A stretch of DNA of 33,988 nucleotides from Clostridia bacterium (lineage in GTDB: Bacteria > Bacillota > Clostridia > TANB77 > CAG-508): assembly GCA_017430135.1 (NCBI GenBank), contig JAFRNM010000011.1, forward strand, positions 1 through 33,988, in the 5' to 3' direction. Of the stretch, positions 19,639-26,022 are shown in pieces (the stretch's first letter is position 1; every line of letters starts with the position of its first letter). A program made the translations under genes and the position numbers. The notes below the pieces were generated by a model. The model saw nothing but the letters and a program-made list of their open reading frames with translations. It was not told the origin of the DNA and did not search any database.

Positions 19639-20397
19639 ATGTTCATAAATTTAGATAATCCAATTGTTGAAAGAAAAACAAAAACTGTTTATAGAGATGG
19701 AGATAAAACAGTTAAATTATTTGTAGAGAATTATTCAAAAGCAGATATATTAAACGAAGCTTTAAATCAAGCAAGAGTAGAAGAAGGAACAGATTTAAAT
19801 ATTCCTAAATTAATAGAAGTAAGTAAAATAGATAATAGATGGGCATTAGTATTCGAACACAAAGAGGGAGAAACAATGGCACAAATGCTAGAAAATAATC
19901 CAGAAAAAGAAGAGGAAATATTAAATAAATTTGTAGACATTCAGCTAAATATATTATCAAAAACGGTTCCATTATTAAATAGAATGAAAGAAAAATATAA
20001 AAGAAAAATCAATTCATTAGACATTACAGATAATATTAGATATGAATTACTTCAAAGATTAGATGGAATGAAAGACCATGTAAAACTTTGCCATGGAGAT
20101 TTTAACCCAAGTAATATTGTAATAAACGAAAAAGGAGAAGTATCAATATTAGATTGGGCCCATGTAACAATAGGAAATGCATCATCAGATGCAGCAAATA
20201 CTTATATGCAATTTATAATGGATGGAAAAAATGATAGAGCTGAAAAATATTTAGAAATATTCTCTGTAAAAAGTGGAATAAACAAAAACTTAGTTCAAAG
20301 ATGGATCCCAATAGTAGCGGCATCAAGAAAAGCCAAAGGAATTGAAGAAGAAAAAGAAATACTGGATAGATGGTTAGATGTTTTAGACTATACTTAA
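19639..20397 (+). CDS. APH-fold phosphotransferase (aminoglycoside/choline kinase superfamily)
   Basis: 252 residues. The kinase-like fold is shown by the catalytic loop CHGDFNPSNIVI (HGD about 152-154, catalytic Asp and following Asn) and the metal-binding ILDWAHVTIGNASSDAA (Asp about 172). The N-lobe (RDGDKTVKLFVENY with VKLF lysine; FEHKEGETMA hinge) is short. Relatives phosphorylate small hydroxyl compounds such as choline, sugars, homoserine or antibiotics; the substrate is not readable here. RBS AAGGAGGACAAG before the ATG. It stands alone after the large palindrome, and a strong G/C hairpin follows. An antibiotic-resistance role is not supported by context. Confidence 0.85.
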   Translation: MFINLDNPIVERKTKTVYRDGDKTVKLFVENYSKADILNEALNQARVEEGTDLNIPKLIEVSKIDNRWALVFEHKEGETMAQMLENNPEKEEEILNKFVDIQLNILSKTVPLLNRMKEKYKRKINSLDITDNIRYELLQRLDGMKDHVKLCHGDFNPSNIVINEKGEVSILDWAHVTIGNASSDAANTYMQFIMDGKNDRAEKYLEIFSVKSGINKNLVQRWIPIVAASRKAKGIEEEKEILDRWLDVLDYT

Positions 20398-20425
20398 AAA
20401 AACCCCCTGCAAAAAATGCGGGGGT
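20394..20425. terminator. Bidirectional terminator between convergent genes
   Basis: ACCCCC (20402-20407) pairs with GGGGGT (20420-20425), extended by GCA/TGC inside. Read on the minus strand it is followed by seven T, so it ends the minus-strand gene at 20460. On the plus strand it is followed by AAATTTTGTTTT and can also end the APH gene. Confidence 0.85.
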
Positions 20426-20459
20426 AAATTTTGTTTTAGATGTCTATCATAAGCTCTGT

Positions 20460-20687
20460 TTACATTGAAAGTGAATGTGCTGGCAATAACGCACTTACAA
20501 CGAGTATAGTTATTACGATTCCAGTAATTAATGCTGGTACAAACTCTTCCTTTGCGTTCTTAATACGTTCACTTTTTCTGCACTTGGTATACACAATGCT
20601 TATAAATTTCAAGATAAGCAAAGAAAAATTCTTTACGAATTTTCCTAACCGTGTACCAAATTTTCTTTCTTTGTTTGGCTTTGTCAT
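20460..20687 (-). CDS. Small single-TM protein, unknown
   Basis: 75 residues. The N-terminal 50 are strongly basic with a hydrophobic stretch (FSLLILKFISIVYT), then FVPALITGIVITILVVSALLPA forms a clear TM helix near the C-terminus. The ATG at 20687 is chosen because AGAGGAA lies 5-7 nt upstream; the plus-strand reading of the same DNA has no RBS. It has its own promoter (20738-20766) and terminator (20394-20425). Composition is less AT-rich than neighbours and resembles the SleB-like gene just upstream on the same strand. No family is recognised. Confidence 0.65.
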   Translation of the reverse strand: MTKPNKERKFGTRLGKFVKNFSLLILKFISIVYTKCRKSERIKNAKEEFVPALITGIVITILVVSALLPAHSLSM

Positions 20688-20737
20688 GTTAATTCCTCTC
20701 AAAATTTTTAAAATTTAGCTTGACTTGCTATTAATTT

Positions 20738-20766
20738 ATTGTAACATATTTTACAAAAAAAGTAAA
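20738..20766 (-). promoter_or_regulatory. Probable promoter of the small TM protein gene
   Basis: Minus strand: TTTACT (20761-20766), 17-nt spacer, TACAAT (20738-20743). The same TTTACT -35 is used by the next gene upstream (21658-21686), suggesting similar control. Confidence 0.5.
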
Positions 20767-20772
20767 GAAAAG

Positions 20773-20796
20773 CCCCAAGCAAATTAATGCTTGGGG
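20773..20796 (-). terminator. Terminator of the SleB-like gene
   Basis: CCCCAAGC (20773-20780) and GCTTGGGG (20789-20796) form an 8-bp GC-rich stem 10 nt after the stop. On the minus strand it is followed by CTTTTCTTTACTTTTTTT. Confidence 0.8.
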
Positions 20797-20805
20797 AAAA
20801 ATGAA

Positions 20806-21606
20806 TTAATACGGACCTGTGCTAGACCCGGAAAATAGAAGAAGTCTTTTTACACCATTTCCTTCATCATATATGTATGAAGAATATGAGTATAAGCCGG
20901 TACTTACGCCTTGCTCAGCAAGCCATTCTGCTGCCTGATATGAATTGCCAACTGCGGGAGTAACTTCACCTATGTCTGTTGCTTCTTCAAGACTCTCATC
21001 ATAAGGGAAAGAATGCTCAAAGAAAATGTCTTTAGGGATGCTATAGTCTGACTTATGATAGTATACCTTTAAAACATTTATAAGCGTTTCTCTACTAACG
21101 TAAGAGTGATTTTTGCAAATGTATTCCCACATATCAGGATACTGACCTTCCTGATTAACAACTTTTGGAAATCCATATGGGAAATCTTCAGAGCGCATTC
21201 TATTTATCACGCTCGCTGCCATGGTCTGCTGAATTTCATCAAAGTCATAGCCTATAAAGTAGTCAGGGTCGAACCCTACCTCGTGTTCTGTAAGGCATGC
21301 AATGCCTTGCATTAAAGCCATGTTGACTTCAGTATCGGCTGGAAGACCAGCCTTTTCCAGAATAATCTGCTCTGGCGTTTGTTGCTCGTAATTGGGAGAA
21401 GGATAATCAACTGAGGAACTGCTTTCAATAGGGAGTGCAACGTTCATCTCTGTGTTGTATTCTTTTTCTCTCATTACTTTGTAATCACAGATGTTCATTG
21501 ATAATTTGCTAAAAAATATACTCAGCAAATAAATCAAAAATATAGTGATTAGCAAATACACCAATACTACTTCTACATTAACCCGTTTCTTTTCCTGTGT
21601 TGTCAT
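20806..21606 (-). CDS. Membrane-anchored SleB/Hydrolase_2-like protein
   Basis: 266 residues. A TM helix at about 11-33 (VEVVLVYLLITIFLIYLLSIFF) is followed by a Ser/Pro/Glu-rich linker. The C-terminal domain resembles SleB-type cell-wall hydrolases: a Glu in ACLTEHEVGFD where SleB has its catalytic EA(R/S)GE, the conserved MAASVINRMRSEDFPYGFPKVVNQEGQYP (AVASVVLNRV...FP...QF-like), and a final YIYDEGNGVKRLLLFSG. SleB enzymes are lytic transglycosylases acting on spore cortex or cell wall. The catalytic segment here is divergent, so activity is uncertain. Start ATG 21606 with AAAGGACG upstream. Codon use is visibly more GC-rich than in nearby genes, hinting at transfer. Own promoter and terminator. 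Confidence 0.7.
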   Translation of the reverse strand: MTTQEKKRVNVEVVLVYLLITIFLIYLLSIFFSKLSMNICDYKVMREKEYNTEMNVALPIESSSSVDYPSPNYEQQTPEQIILEKAGLPADTEVNMALMQGIACLTEHEVGFDPDYFIGYDFDEIQQTMAASVINRMRSEDFPYGFPKVVNQEGQYPDMWEYICKNHSYVSRETLINVLKVYYHKSDYSIPKDIFFEHSFPYDESLEEATDIGEVTPAVGNSYQAAEWLAEQGVSTGLYSYSSYIYDEGNGVKRLLLFSGSSTGPY

Positions 21607-21657
21607 TATTATCCCGTCCTTTCATTTTAAAAGAGTTATAAAAAATTGGGTTACTTA

Positions 21658-21686
21658 ATTATATCATATTATCAATCAAAAGTAAA
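21658..21686 (-). promoter_or_regulatory. Promoter of the SleB-like gene
   Basis: Minus strand: TTTACT (21681-21686), 17-nt spacer, TATAAT (21658-21663), about 50 nt upstream of the ATG. Confidence 0.55.
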
Positions 21687-21725
21687 TATGTATAAGAAAA
21701 AGTTACCATAAAACGGAAAAAACGA

Positions 21726-21754
21726 TTGAAATTAAAAAATTATCATGATATAAT
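21726..21754 (+). promoter_or_regulatory. Promoter of the TrhP-like U32 gene
   Basis: TTGAAA (21726-21731), 17-nt spacer, TATAAT (21749-21754). Transcription would begin near 21761, only a few bases before the AAAGGAG at 21773-21779. Confidence 0.65.
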
Positions 21755-21796
21755 GAATAAGTAAAAAAGGTGAAAGGAGAATTGCCTATAATTATA

Positions 21797-23044
21797 ATGG
21801 GCAAATATATAGAAATGAAAGAAGTAGAATTATTAGCACCAGCAGGGTCATTTGAAAAAGCAAAAGTTGCGTTTTTATATGGAGCAGATGCAGTTTATTG
21901 TGGTACATCATCTTTATCGTTAAGAACAAGAGCTGATATGAAAGATGATGACTTAGTTAATACAATAAAATATGCGCATTCAATAGGAAAAAAGGTATAT
22001 GTAACAATAAATATTTTTGCGTGGGACGAAAAATATGAGGAAATAACAGCAATGGCTAAAACTTTAGAAGAATTAAAACCAGATGGAGTAATAATAGCGG
22101 ATGGTGGAGTAATGGAAATATTTAAAAAATATGCTCCATCAATTCCTATAAATGTTAGTACACAAGCTAATATTGTAAGTTTACATGATTGCAATTTCTG
22201 GCATAAAAATGGCGGGAAAAGAATGATAATGGCTCGTGAGTTAAATAAAGAACAATTAAAATACATAATGGAAAATAAGCCAGAAGATATGGAAGTTGAA
22301 ATATTTATTCATGGTGCAATTTGTTTTGCATTTTCTGGAAGATGTTTTTTAAGTGACTTTTTAGCATGCAGAAGCGCAAATTTAGGGGATTGTGCTCAAA
22401 GTTGTAGATGGAGTTATAATTTATATGCAGAAGAGAAGAATAATCCAGGGGAACTAATGCCAATAGAAACAAATGAATATGGAACAAGTATCTTCTCATC
22501 AAAAGATTTATGCTTAATAAAAGAAATTCCAGAAATTATTGATATGGGAGTAGATAGCTTAAAGATAGAAGGAAGGCTAAAAACAGAATATTATTTAGCT
22601 AGCATAGTAAATGCATATAGAAATGCAATTGACGACTATAAAAAAGATCCAGAAAACTATGATTATACAAAATATTTAAAAGAACTTGAAAAAGTAAAAA
22701 CAAGAGGATTAACAACATTTTATTTCAATGATAGAAAAAACAAAGATATTCAAGAATATGCTGGAAAACAATATAATGAAAAATATGAATATGGTGCAAA
22801 AGTGGTAGAATATAAGGAAGAAAAATCTATTGTTGAAATTAAAAATAAATTGATGGTTGGAGATTTAATGGAGATAATTGTTCCAAATAAAATTGAACCA
22901 GTGCAATTCACAATAGAAAAATTGTGGGATATAGATTCTGGAGAGGAAATTTCTGAAATTAGTCCTGGAGTTAAAGGACAACAAGTTATGATGAAGTTGC
23001 CAATTGTTTGCAATAATGATTGGGTTATAAGAAGGAAAAAATGA
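21797..23044 (+). CDS. U32 family protein, TrhP-like tRNA hydroxylation enzyme
   Basis: About 415 residues from the ATG at 21797. It begins (after MGKYIEM) KEVELLAPAGSFEKAKVAF and has STQANIVS, MARELN, the U32 signature EVEIFIHGAICFAFSGRC and the cysteine set CRSANLGDCAQSCRW, then FSSKDLCLIKEIPEIIDMGVDSLKIEGR. Short U32 proteins of this type (E. coli TrhP/YegQ, B. subtilis TrhP1/TrhP2) are needed for prephenate-dependent 5-hydroxyuridine at tRNA position 34; that role is inferred here. The start is uncertain: AAAGGAG at 21773-21779 is 17 nt from ATG 21797 but only 2 nt from TTG 21782, and a GTG at 21770 precedes the RBS. It is the second U32 paralogue in the window; the other is the long form at 155-2578. 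Confidence 0.88.
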   Translation: MGKYIEMKEVELLAPAGSFEKAKVAFLYGADAVYCGTSSLSLRTRADMKDDDLVNTIKYAHSIGKKVYVTINIFAWDEKYEEITAMAKTLEELKPDGVIIADGGVMEIFKKYAPSIPINVSTQANIVSLHDCNFWHKNGGKRMIMARELNKEQLKYIMENKPEDMEVEIFIHGAICFAFSGRCFLSDFLACRSANLGDCAQSCRWSYNLYAEEKNNPGELMPIETNEYGTSIFSSKDLCLIKEIPEIIDMGVDSLKIEGRLKTEYYLASIVNAYRNAIDDYKKDPENYDYTKYLKELEKVKTRGLTTFYFNDRKNKDIQEYAGKQYNEKYEYGAKVVEYKEEKSIVEIKNKLMVGDLMEIIVPNKIEPVQFTIEKLWDIDSGEEISEISPGVKGQQVMMKLPIVCNNDWVIRRKK

Positions 23045-23045
23045 T

Positions 23046-23181
23046 CTAAAAAATATGTTAAAACCATTCGGCCTTGTTGTCGCGTTCCTCCTTATTTAAA
23101 AACTAGGGTAAGTAGGAACGCTTCAACACTTCGCTTTGCTCCGCACTACGCGTCCTCATTCTTTTTAACATATTTTTTTAG
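23046..23181. repeat. Large palindrome with GC-rich core between convergent genes
   Basis: Outer arms: 23046-23063 (CTAAAAAATATGTTAAAA) pairs with 23163-23181, 18 bp with one bulge. Inner arms: GCGTTCCT-C-CTTA (23082-23094) pairs with TAAG-T-AGGAACGC (23109-23121), 12 bp with one mismatch. A further 40 nt GC-rich tail (CTTCGCTTTGCTCCGCACTACGCG) lies on the right. The left arm begins two bases after the U32 stop; the right arm ends nine bases before the stop of the opposite gene. T-rich arms may give two-way termination, but the core is unexplained. Confidence 0.65.
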
Positions 23182-23189
23182 ACTAATTT

Positions 23190-23972
23190 TTATTTCTTCA
23201 TTATTGCAAATATTGGGCCAATCATCATACACAGAAAAGAGAAAACCCCGCTTAAATCTGGCGTGAAATCTGGCCAAATCACAAGAATAGAGCCTAGAGT
23301 AAAGCCGATTATCGTATAAAATGTTTCGGCATAGAAGTGGTCTAGACAATATTTTGTCACTCTCATAAATACCAAAGAACCAAGAACTAAACCTATCGCA
23401 ATTGGAATAAGTATAGGCATATATAATGATGAAACAGATGTAAGGTAACTGCTATAAACCCCAAGAAGCATTAGTATAATTGTACTGCTTACGCCAGGAA
23501 CTATTATTCCAACAGACATCATAAAGCCACAAAACAATAAATAAAAATAATTATAACTTGTGCCAGATATAACTGGTACTTTTTTTTCTAAAAAAACACT
23601 TAACAATCCCAAAATCAAAGCTGCAATTAAATAAAATAAGTAGTGTAGCCTGAATTTTTCTTTTTTGTTTACATCTTTTATTAAGCTAGGAACTGTTGAT
23701 AAAATAAGTCCAACAAATGTTGATTTTGTTTGTAAAGGATAAGCATAAAGCATGTAATTTAATAATTTGCTAAAGATAAGAACTCCCAATAATCCACCCG
23801 AACAAATAGGGAATAAAAATTTAAAATTCTTTTTAATATTCTTAAAAAAACCTAAAACACTATTCAAAAGATTTTCATACAAACCAAAAATCACACATAA
23901 AACACCACTACTAATACCAGGAAGAATAGCCCCAGCTCCAATCAAAATACCTTTAAAAAAATTAGAAAACAT
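23190..23972 (-). CDS. popT: DUF368 membrane protein, PopT-type undecaprenyl-phosphate translocase
   Basis: 260 residues with about eight hydrophobic segments. The two inverted family motifs are visible: GILIGAGAILPGISSGVLCVIFGLYE near the N-terminus and MMSVGIIVPGVSSTIILMLLGVY in the middle. DUF368 proteins were recently shown, with DedA/UptA proteins, to return the lipid carrier undecaprenyl phosphate across the membrane for wall synthesis. The ATG at 23972 follows AAGGTGA; a TTG one codon earlier is less likely. The gene stands alone on the minus strand. The PopT name is by family membership; many Firmicutes use UptA instead. Confidence 0.85.
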   Translation of the reverse strand: MFSNFFKGILIGAGAILPGISSGVLCVIFGLYENLLNSVLGFFKNIKKNFKFLFPICSGGLLGVLIFSKLLNYMLYAYPLQTKSTFVGLILSTVPSLIKDVNKKEKFRLHYLFYLIAALILGLLSVFLEKKVPVISGTSYNYFYLLFCGFMMSVGIIVPGVSSTIILMLLGVYSSYLTSVSSLYMPILIPIAIGLVLGSLVFMRVTKYCLDHFYAETFYTIIGFTLGSILVIWPDFTPDLSGVFSFLCMMIGPIFAIMKK

Positions 23973-24035
23973 CAAATCACCTTATTAAAAATATTCAAGA
24001 CAAAACATCTTATGCATTTTTTACTGCACATCATG

Positions 24036-24064
24036 AAGCTTTTTGGGACACTATAAAAAAGCTT
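24036..24064. repeat. Hairpin between DUF368 gene and sigK
   Basis: AAGCTTTTT (24036-24044) pairs with AAAAAGCTT (24056-24064). Its loop region reads TTTTTGGGACACT, a string found again in the large hairpin at 33076-33088. No T-run follows. Confidence 0.5.
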
Positions 24065-24106
24065 TAAAGAAAAAAATAATGGTCATGCACTATTCAAAAT
24101 TCAAAA

Positions 24107-24114
24107 CATATAAT
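24107..24114 (+). promoter_or_regulatory. Possible sigma-E-type -10 element of sigK
   Basis: CATATAAT lies 29 nt upstream of the sigK ATG and matches the mother-cell sigma-E -10 (CATACAAT-like). The -35 is not convincing. In sporulating Firmicutes sigK is transcribed by sigma-E RNA polymerase, which is why the site is noted. Confidence 0.35.
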
Positions 24115-24142
24115 TGGGTATAGAGAAATTGGAGGTGCATTT

Positions 24143-24854
24143 ATGTTATTAGCACTTTGTAGCACAGGAATTATAGGCTTTTTACAATTTTTAAAATCTG
24201 CAATTTTTGTAGTTGGTTACATATCTCGGTAGTAACTTATTTCCAGAGCCATTAACTAAAGAGGAAGAACTAGAAGCTTTACAAAGATTGGCAAATGGAG
24301 ATGAAGAAGCACGAAATTTACTAATAGAAAGAAACTTAAGATTAGTAGCACATGTTGCAAAAAAATATACAAATACCAAATCAGAGCAAGAAGATTTAAT
24401 TTCTATAGGAACAATAGGATTGATAAAGGGAATAAATAGCTTTAGTATTGAAAAAGGGTCAAGGCTTTCCACATATGTATCACGATGTATAGATAACGAA
24501 ATTTTAATGCACTTAAGAGCAACTAAAAAATTAAATGCTGAAGTTGCATTAAATGACCCGATTGGGAAAGATAAAGATGATAATGTAGTAACTTTAGAGG
24601 AAGTGCTAGAAAATAGCGATAGAAGTATAGAAGAAGAAGTAGATTTAAAAATGAAAGTAAAAATATTATATGAAAAAATGAAAAATATTTTAAAAGATAG
24701 AGAAAAAACGATATTAGAGCTTCGCTTTGGTTTGGGTGGGCACAAACCCAAAACACAACACGAAATAGCAGAAGATATGGGGATTTCTCGCTCTTATGTA
24801 TCAAGAATAGAAACAAAAGCAATAAGCAAGCTTGCCAAGGAAATTAAAGAATAA
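24143..24854 (+). CDS. sigK: Sporulation sigma factor sigma-K precursor, split by a +1 frameshift
   Basis: Two frames together give a full pro-sigma-K. Frame one starts at ATG 24143 with a perfect GGAGGTG RBS and encodes the hydrophobic pro-sequence MLLALCSTGIIGFLQFLKSA then IFVVGYIS, ending at TAG 24230. Frame two (from 24228) continues GSNLFPEPLTKEEELEAL through sigma region 2 (LVAHVAKKY, DLISIGTIGLIKGINSF, STYVSRCIDNEILMHLR) to region 4 (AEDMGISRSYVSRIE). Dropping one base of the C at 24227 restores YIS-GSN, exactly the pro/mature junction. Frame two has no RBS of its own (TTG at 24213). Sigma-K drives late mother-cell genes after the pro-sequence is cleaved. This may be a sequencing error, a true mutation or recoding. 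Confidence 0.88.
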
Positions 24855-24855
24855 A

Positions 24856-24919
24856 AAATGAAAAAGAAAAAAAGTGGATGTGTCTGAAAAGACACATCCA
24901 CTTTTTTTCTTTTTCATTT
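24856..24919. terminator. Long bidirectional terminator, 29-bp perfect stem
   Basis: 24856-24884 pairs perfectly with 24891-24919 (29 bp, 6-nt loop), with A-rich left and T-rich right outer arms. It starts 1-2 nt after the sigK stop and its right end overlaps the stop of the convergent gene. It works for both. Confidence 0.92.
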
Positions 24920-25352
24920 ACAAATATTTCTTTAATGTCTCAACACTATCTTCTTGCATTACAACAAAATCATTTAAGATTTTTTCAACATCTGGCTCGA
25001 TTTCATGGTGTTCGTTTAAAAGTCTACGACCTTCAATTATTCCCATATTTGTACCTTGCATAAGCAATTCGGAAATTTTAGAATTACTTTGATCTGTCAT
25101 AGTTTTCATTTGAATTCCAGACCAAGTCATCATTTTATTCATATTATTTGTTTCGTGTGGTTCTTTATCACTATAATTATTATATAATTTGCAAACTCTA
25201 TTGTGAATTTCTTTATATTTGTTGTATTCAACATCTAAAACCTTTTTAAAAGTTTGGTCACCGACCTTATCAGAAACATAGTGAATTGCGTCCATTCCCA
25301 TAGTTGCACCTTTGTTGACTTCATCTAAAATATTTAAATTTTCATTTTGCAT
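24918..25352 (-). CDS. Conserved all-helical protein, possible ferritin-like fold, unknown
   Basis: 144 residues, soluble, predicted almost entirely helical. It starts MQNENLNILDEVNKGATMGM. It has evenly spaced helices with conserved-looking acidic and histidine residues (DVEYNKYKEIHNRVCKLYNNY; MMTWSGIQMKTMTD; EGRRLLNEHHEIEPDVEKIL), suggesting a four-helix bundle like DUF2383/ferritin-like proteins. Metal binding is not proved. The ATG at 25352 follows AAAGGAA at 10 nt; longer starts have no RBS. The leader is unusual: a strong promoter at 25510-25538 is followed within 50 nt by a terminator (25463-25490), then about 110 nt before the gene. Confidence 0.7.
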   Translation of the reverse strand: MQNENLNILDEVNKGATMGMDAIHYVSDKVGDQTFKKVLDVEYNKYKEIHNRVCKLYNNYSDKEPHETNNMNKMMTWSGIQMKTMTDQSNSKISELLMQGTNMGIIEGRRLLNEHHEIEPDVEKILNDFVVMQEDSVETLKKYL

Positions 25353-25462
25353 AATAATCACATTCCTTTCGTAATTATTATGCGGTTTTTTTGAAAAAAT
25401 ATGCAATTTAAATTTGGCTTACTTTTTGAAAGTGTATCAAAAGGGAAAACAAAAGAGTACGA

Positions 25463-25490
25463 AAAAAGTCGCATTTTGTTGCGACTTTTT
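25463..25490 (-). terminator. Leader terminator or end of a tiny RNA
   Basis: AAAAAGTCGCA (25463-25473) and TGCGACTTTTT (25480-25490) form an 11-bp stem with a 6-nt loop. On the minus strand it is followed by a T-run. It sits about 20 nt downstream of the -10 of the minus-strand promoter, so it would end a transcript of about 45 nt or act as an attenuator. Functions in both directions are possible. Confidence 0.75.
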
Positions 25491-25509
25491 ACTCACATAA
25501 TCTTAACTC

Positions 25510-25538
25510 ATTTTAACATATATTTTTGCGTTTGTCAA
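25510..25538 (-). promoter_or_regulatory. Strong minus-strand promoter
   Basis: TTGACA (25533-25538), 17-nt spacer, TAAAAT (25510-25515) on the minus strand. It is near consensus and reads into the terminator at 25463-25490 and then towards the helical-protein gene. Confidence 0.7.
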
Positions 25539-25633
25539 ATCTTGAAAAAGTTAAAATAGTTAGAAAAAATAAGAAAAAAAGAGATAAATAAATATAGCAT
25601 ATATCTAAAAATTTTTTTTAATGAATATTTTAT

Positions 25634-25662
25634 TTGCAAGTGGAAATACTATATGCTAAAAT
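25634..25662 (+). promoter_or_regulatory. Promoter of the 6S RNA gene
   Basis: TTGCAA (25634-25639), 17-nt spacer, TAAAAT (25657-25662). Transcription is expected near 25669. Confidence 0.65.
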
Positions 25663-25668
25663 AGGATT

Positions 25669-25890
25669 AACAAATAAATAAAGTTAATAATTTTCCCTGC
25701 ATAGTGCGTATTGACAGAATTTTTAGAACCTACAAGTTATAAGAGGGACCATTTCTCTGAATATGGCGTGCAAGCTTACACTTTTATAGTAGTAAGAAGC
25801 CCAGAAGTATTTAGGACGGAACCCACCTGTTTTTAGGAGCAGGTCCTTAAAAATTCAAAGCATCTACGGCTACGGCGGGGTTTTTTATTT
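25669..25890 (+). ncRNA. ssrS: Probable 6S RNA
   Basis: A non-coding, strongly structured stretch of about 200 nt with its own promoter and terminator. The closing stem pairs CCCTGC-A-TAGT-G-CGT (near 25695) with ACGGCTA-CG-GCGGGG (near 25866-25880), followed by a run of T. The middle contains segments typical of Firmicutes 6S: CTACAAGTTATAAGAGGGACC, AGAAGCCCAGAAG and GACGGAACCCACCTG. 6S RNA mimics an open promoter and holds the housekeeping RNA polymerase in stationary phase. The class is assigned from length, closing-stem architecture and remembered consensus; no covariance search was possible. Confidence 0.72.
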
Positions 25891-25908
25891 TTTGTACAAG
25901 AGAAATAT

Positions 25909-25963
25909 GCCGAACCTAAGAATTTTTTAAAATTTGCATTTGTTAAAAAATCTTAGGTTCGGC
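25909..25963. repeat. Long inverted repeat between 6S RNA and prmC
   Basis: GCCGAACCTAAG plus AATTTTTTAA (25909-25930) pairs with TTAAAAAA plus TCTTAGGTTCGGC (25943-25963): about 21 bp with one bulged base. No T-run follows on either side. It sits just before the prmC promoter and may be a second terminator, an operator or a stabilising hairpin. Confidence 0.6.
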
Positions 25964-25968
25964 TATTG

Positions 25969-25997
25969 TTGCCAAAAAAGAATATATATGATAAAAT
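25969..25997 (+). promoter_or_regulatory. Probable prmC promoter
   Basis: TTGCCA (25969-25974), 17-nt spacer, TAAAAT (25992-25997), about 25 nt before the prmC ATG. Confidence 0.55.
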
Positions 25998-26022
25998 AAT
26001 TCAAGAAAAAGTAGGTGATAAT

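Noticed and set aside
19639..20397. Aminoglycoside resistance gene
   Set aside because: Only the general APH fold is visible; no mobile or resistance context and no specific resistance-enzyme signature.
20440..20718. Plus-strand open frame opposite the small TM gene
   Set aside because: No RBS or promoter; the minus-strand reading has an RBS, promoter and terminator.
25909..25963. CRISPR-like or riboswitch reading of the repeat
   Set aside because: It is a single inverted repeat with no spacers, no repeated units and no recognised aptamer.
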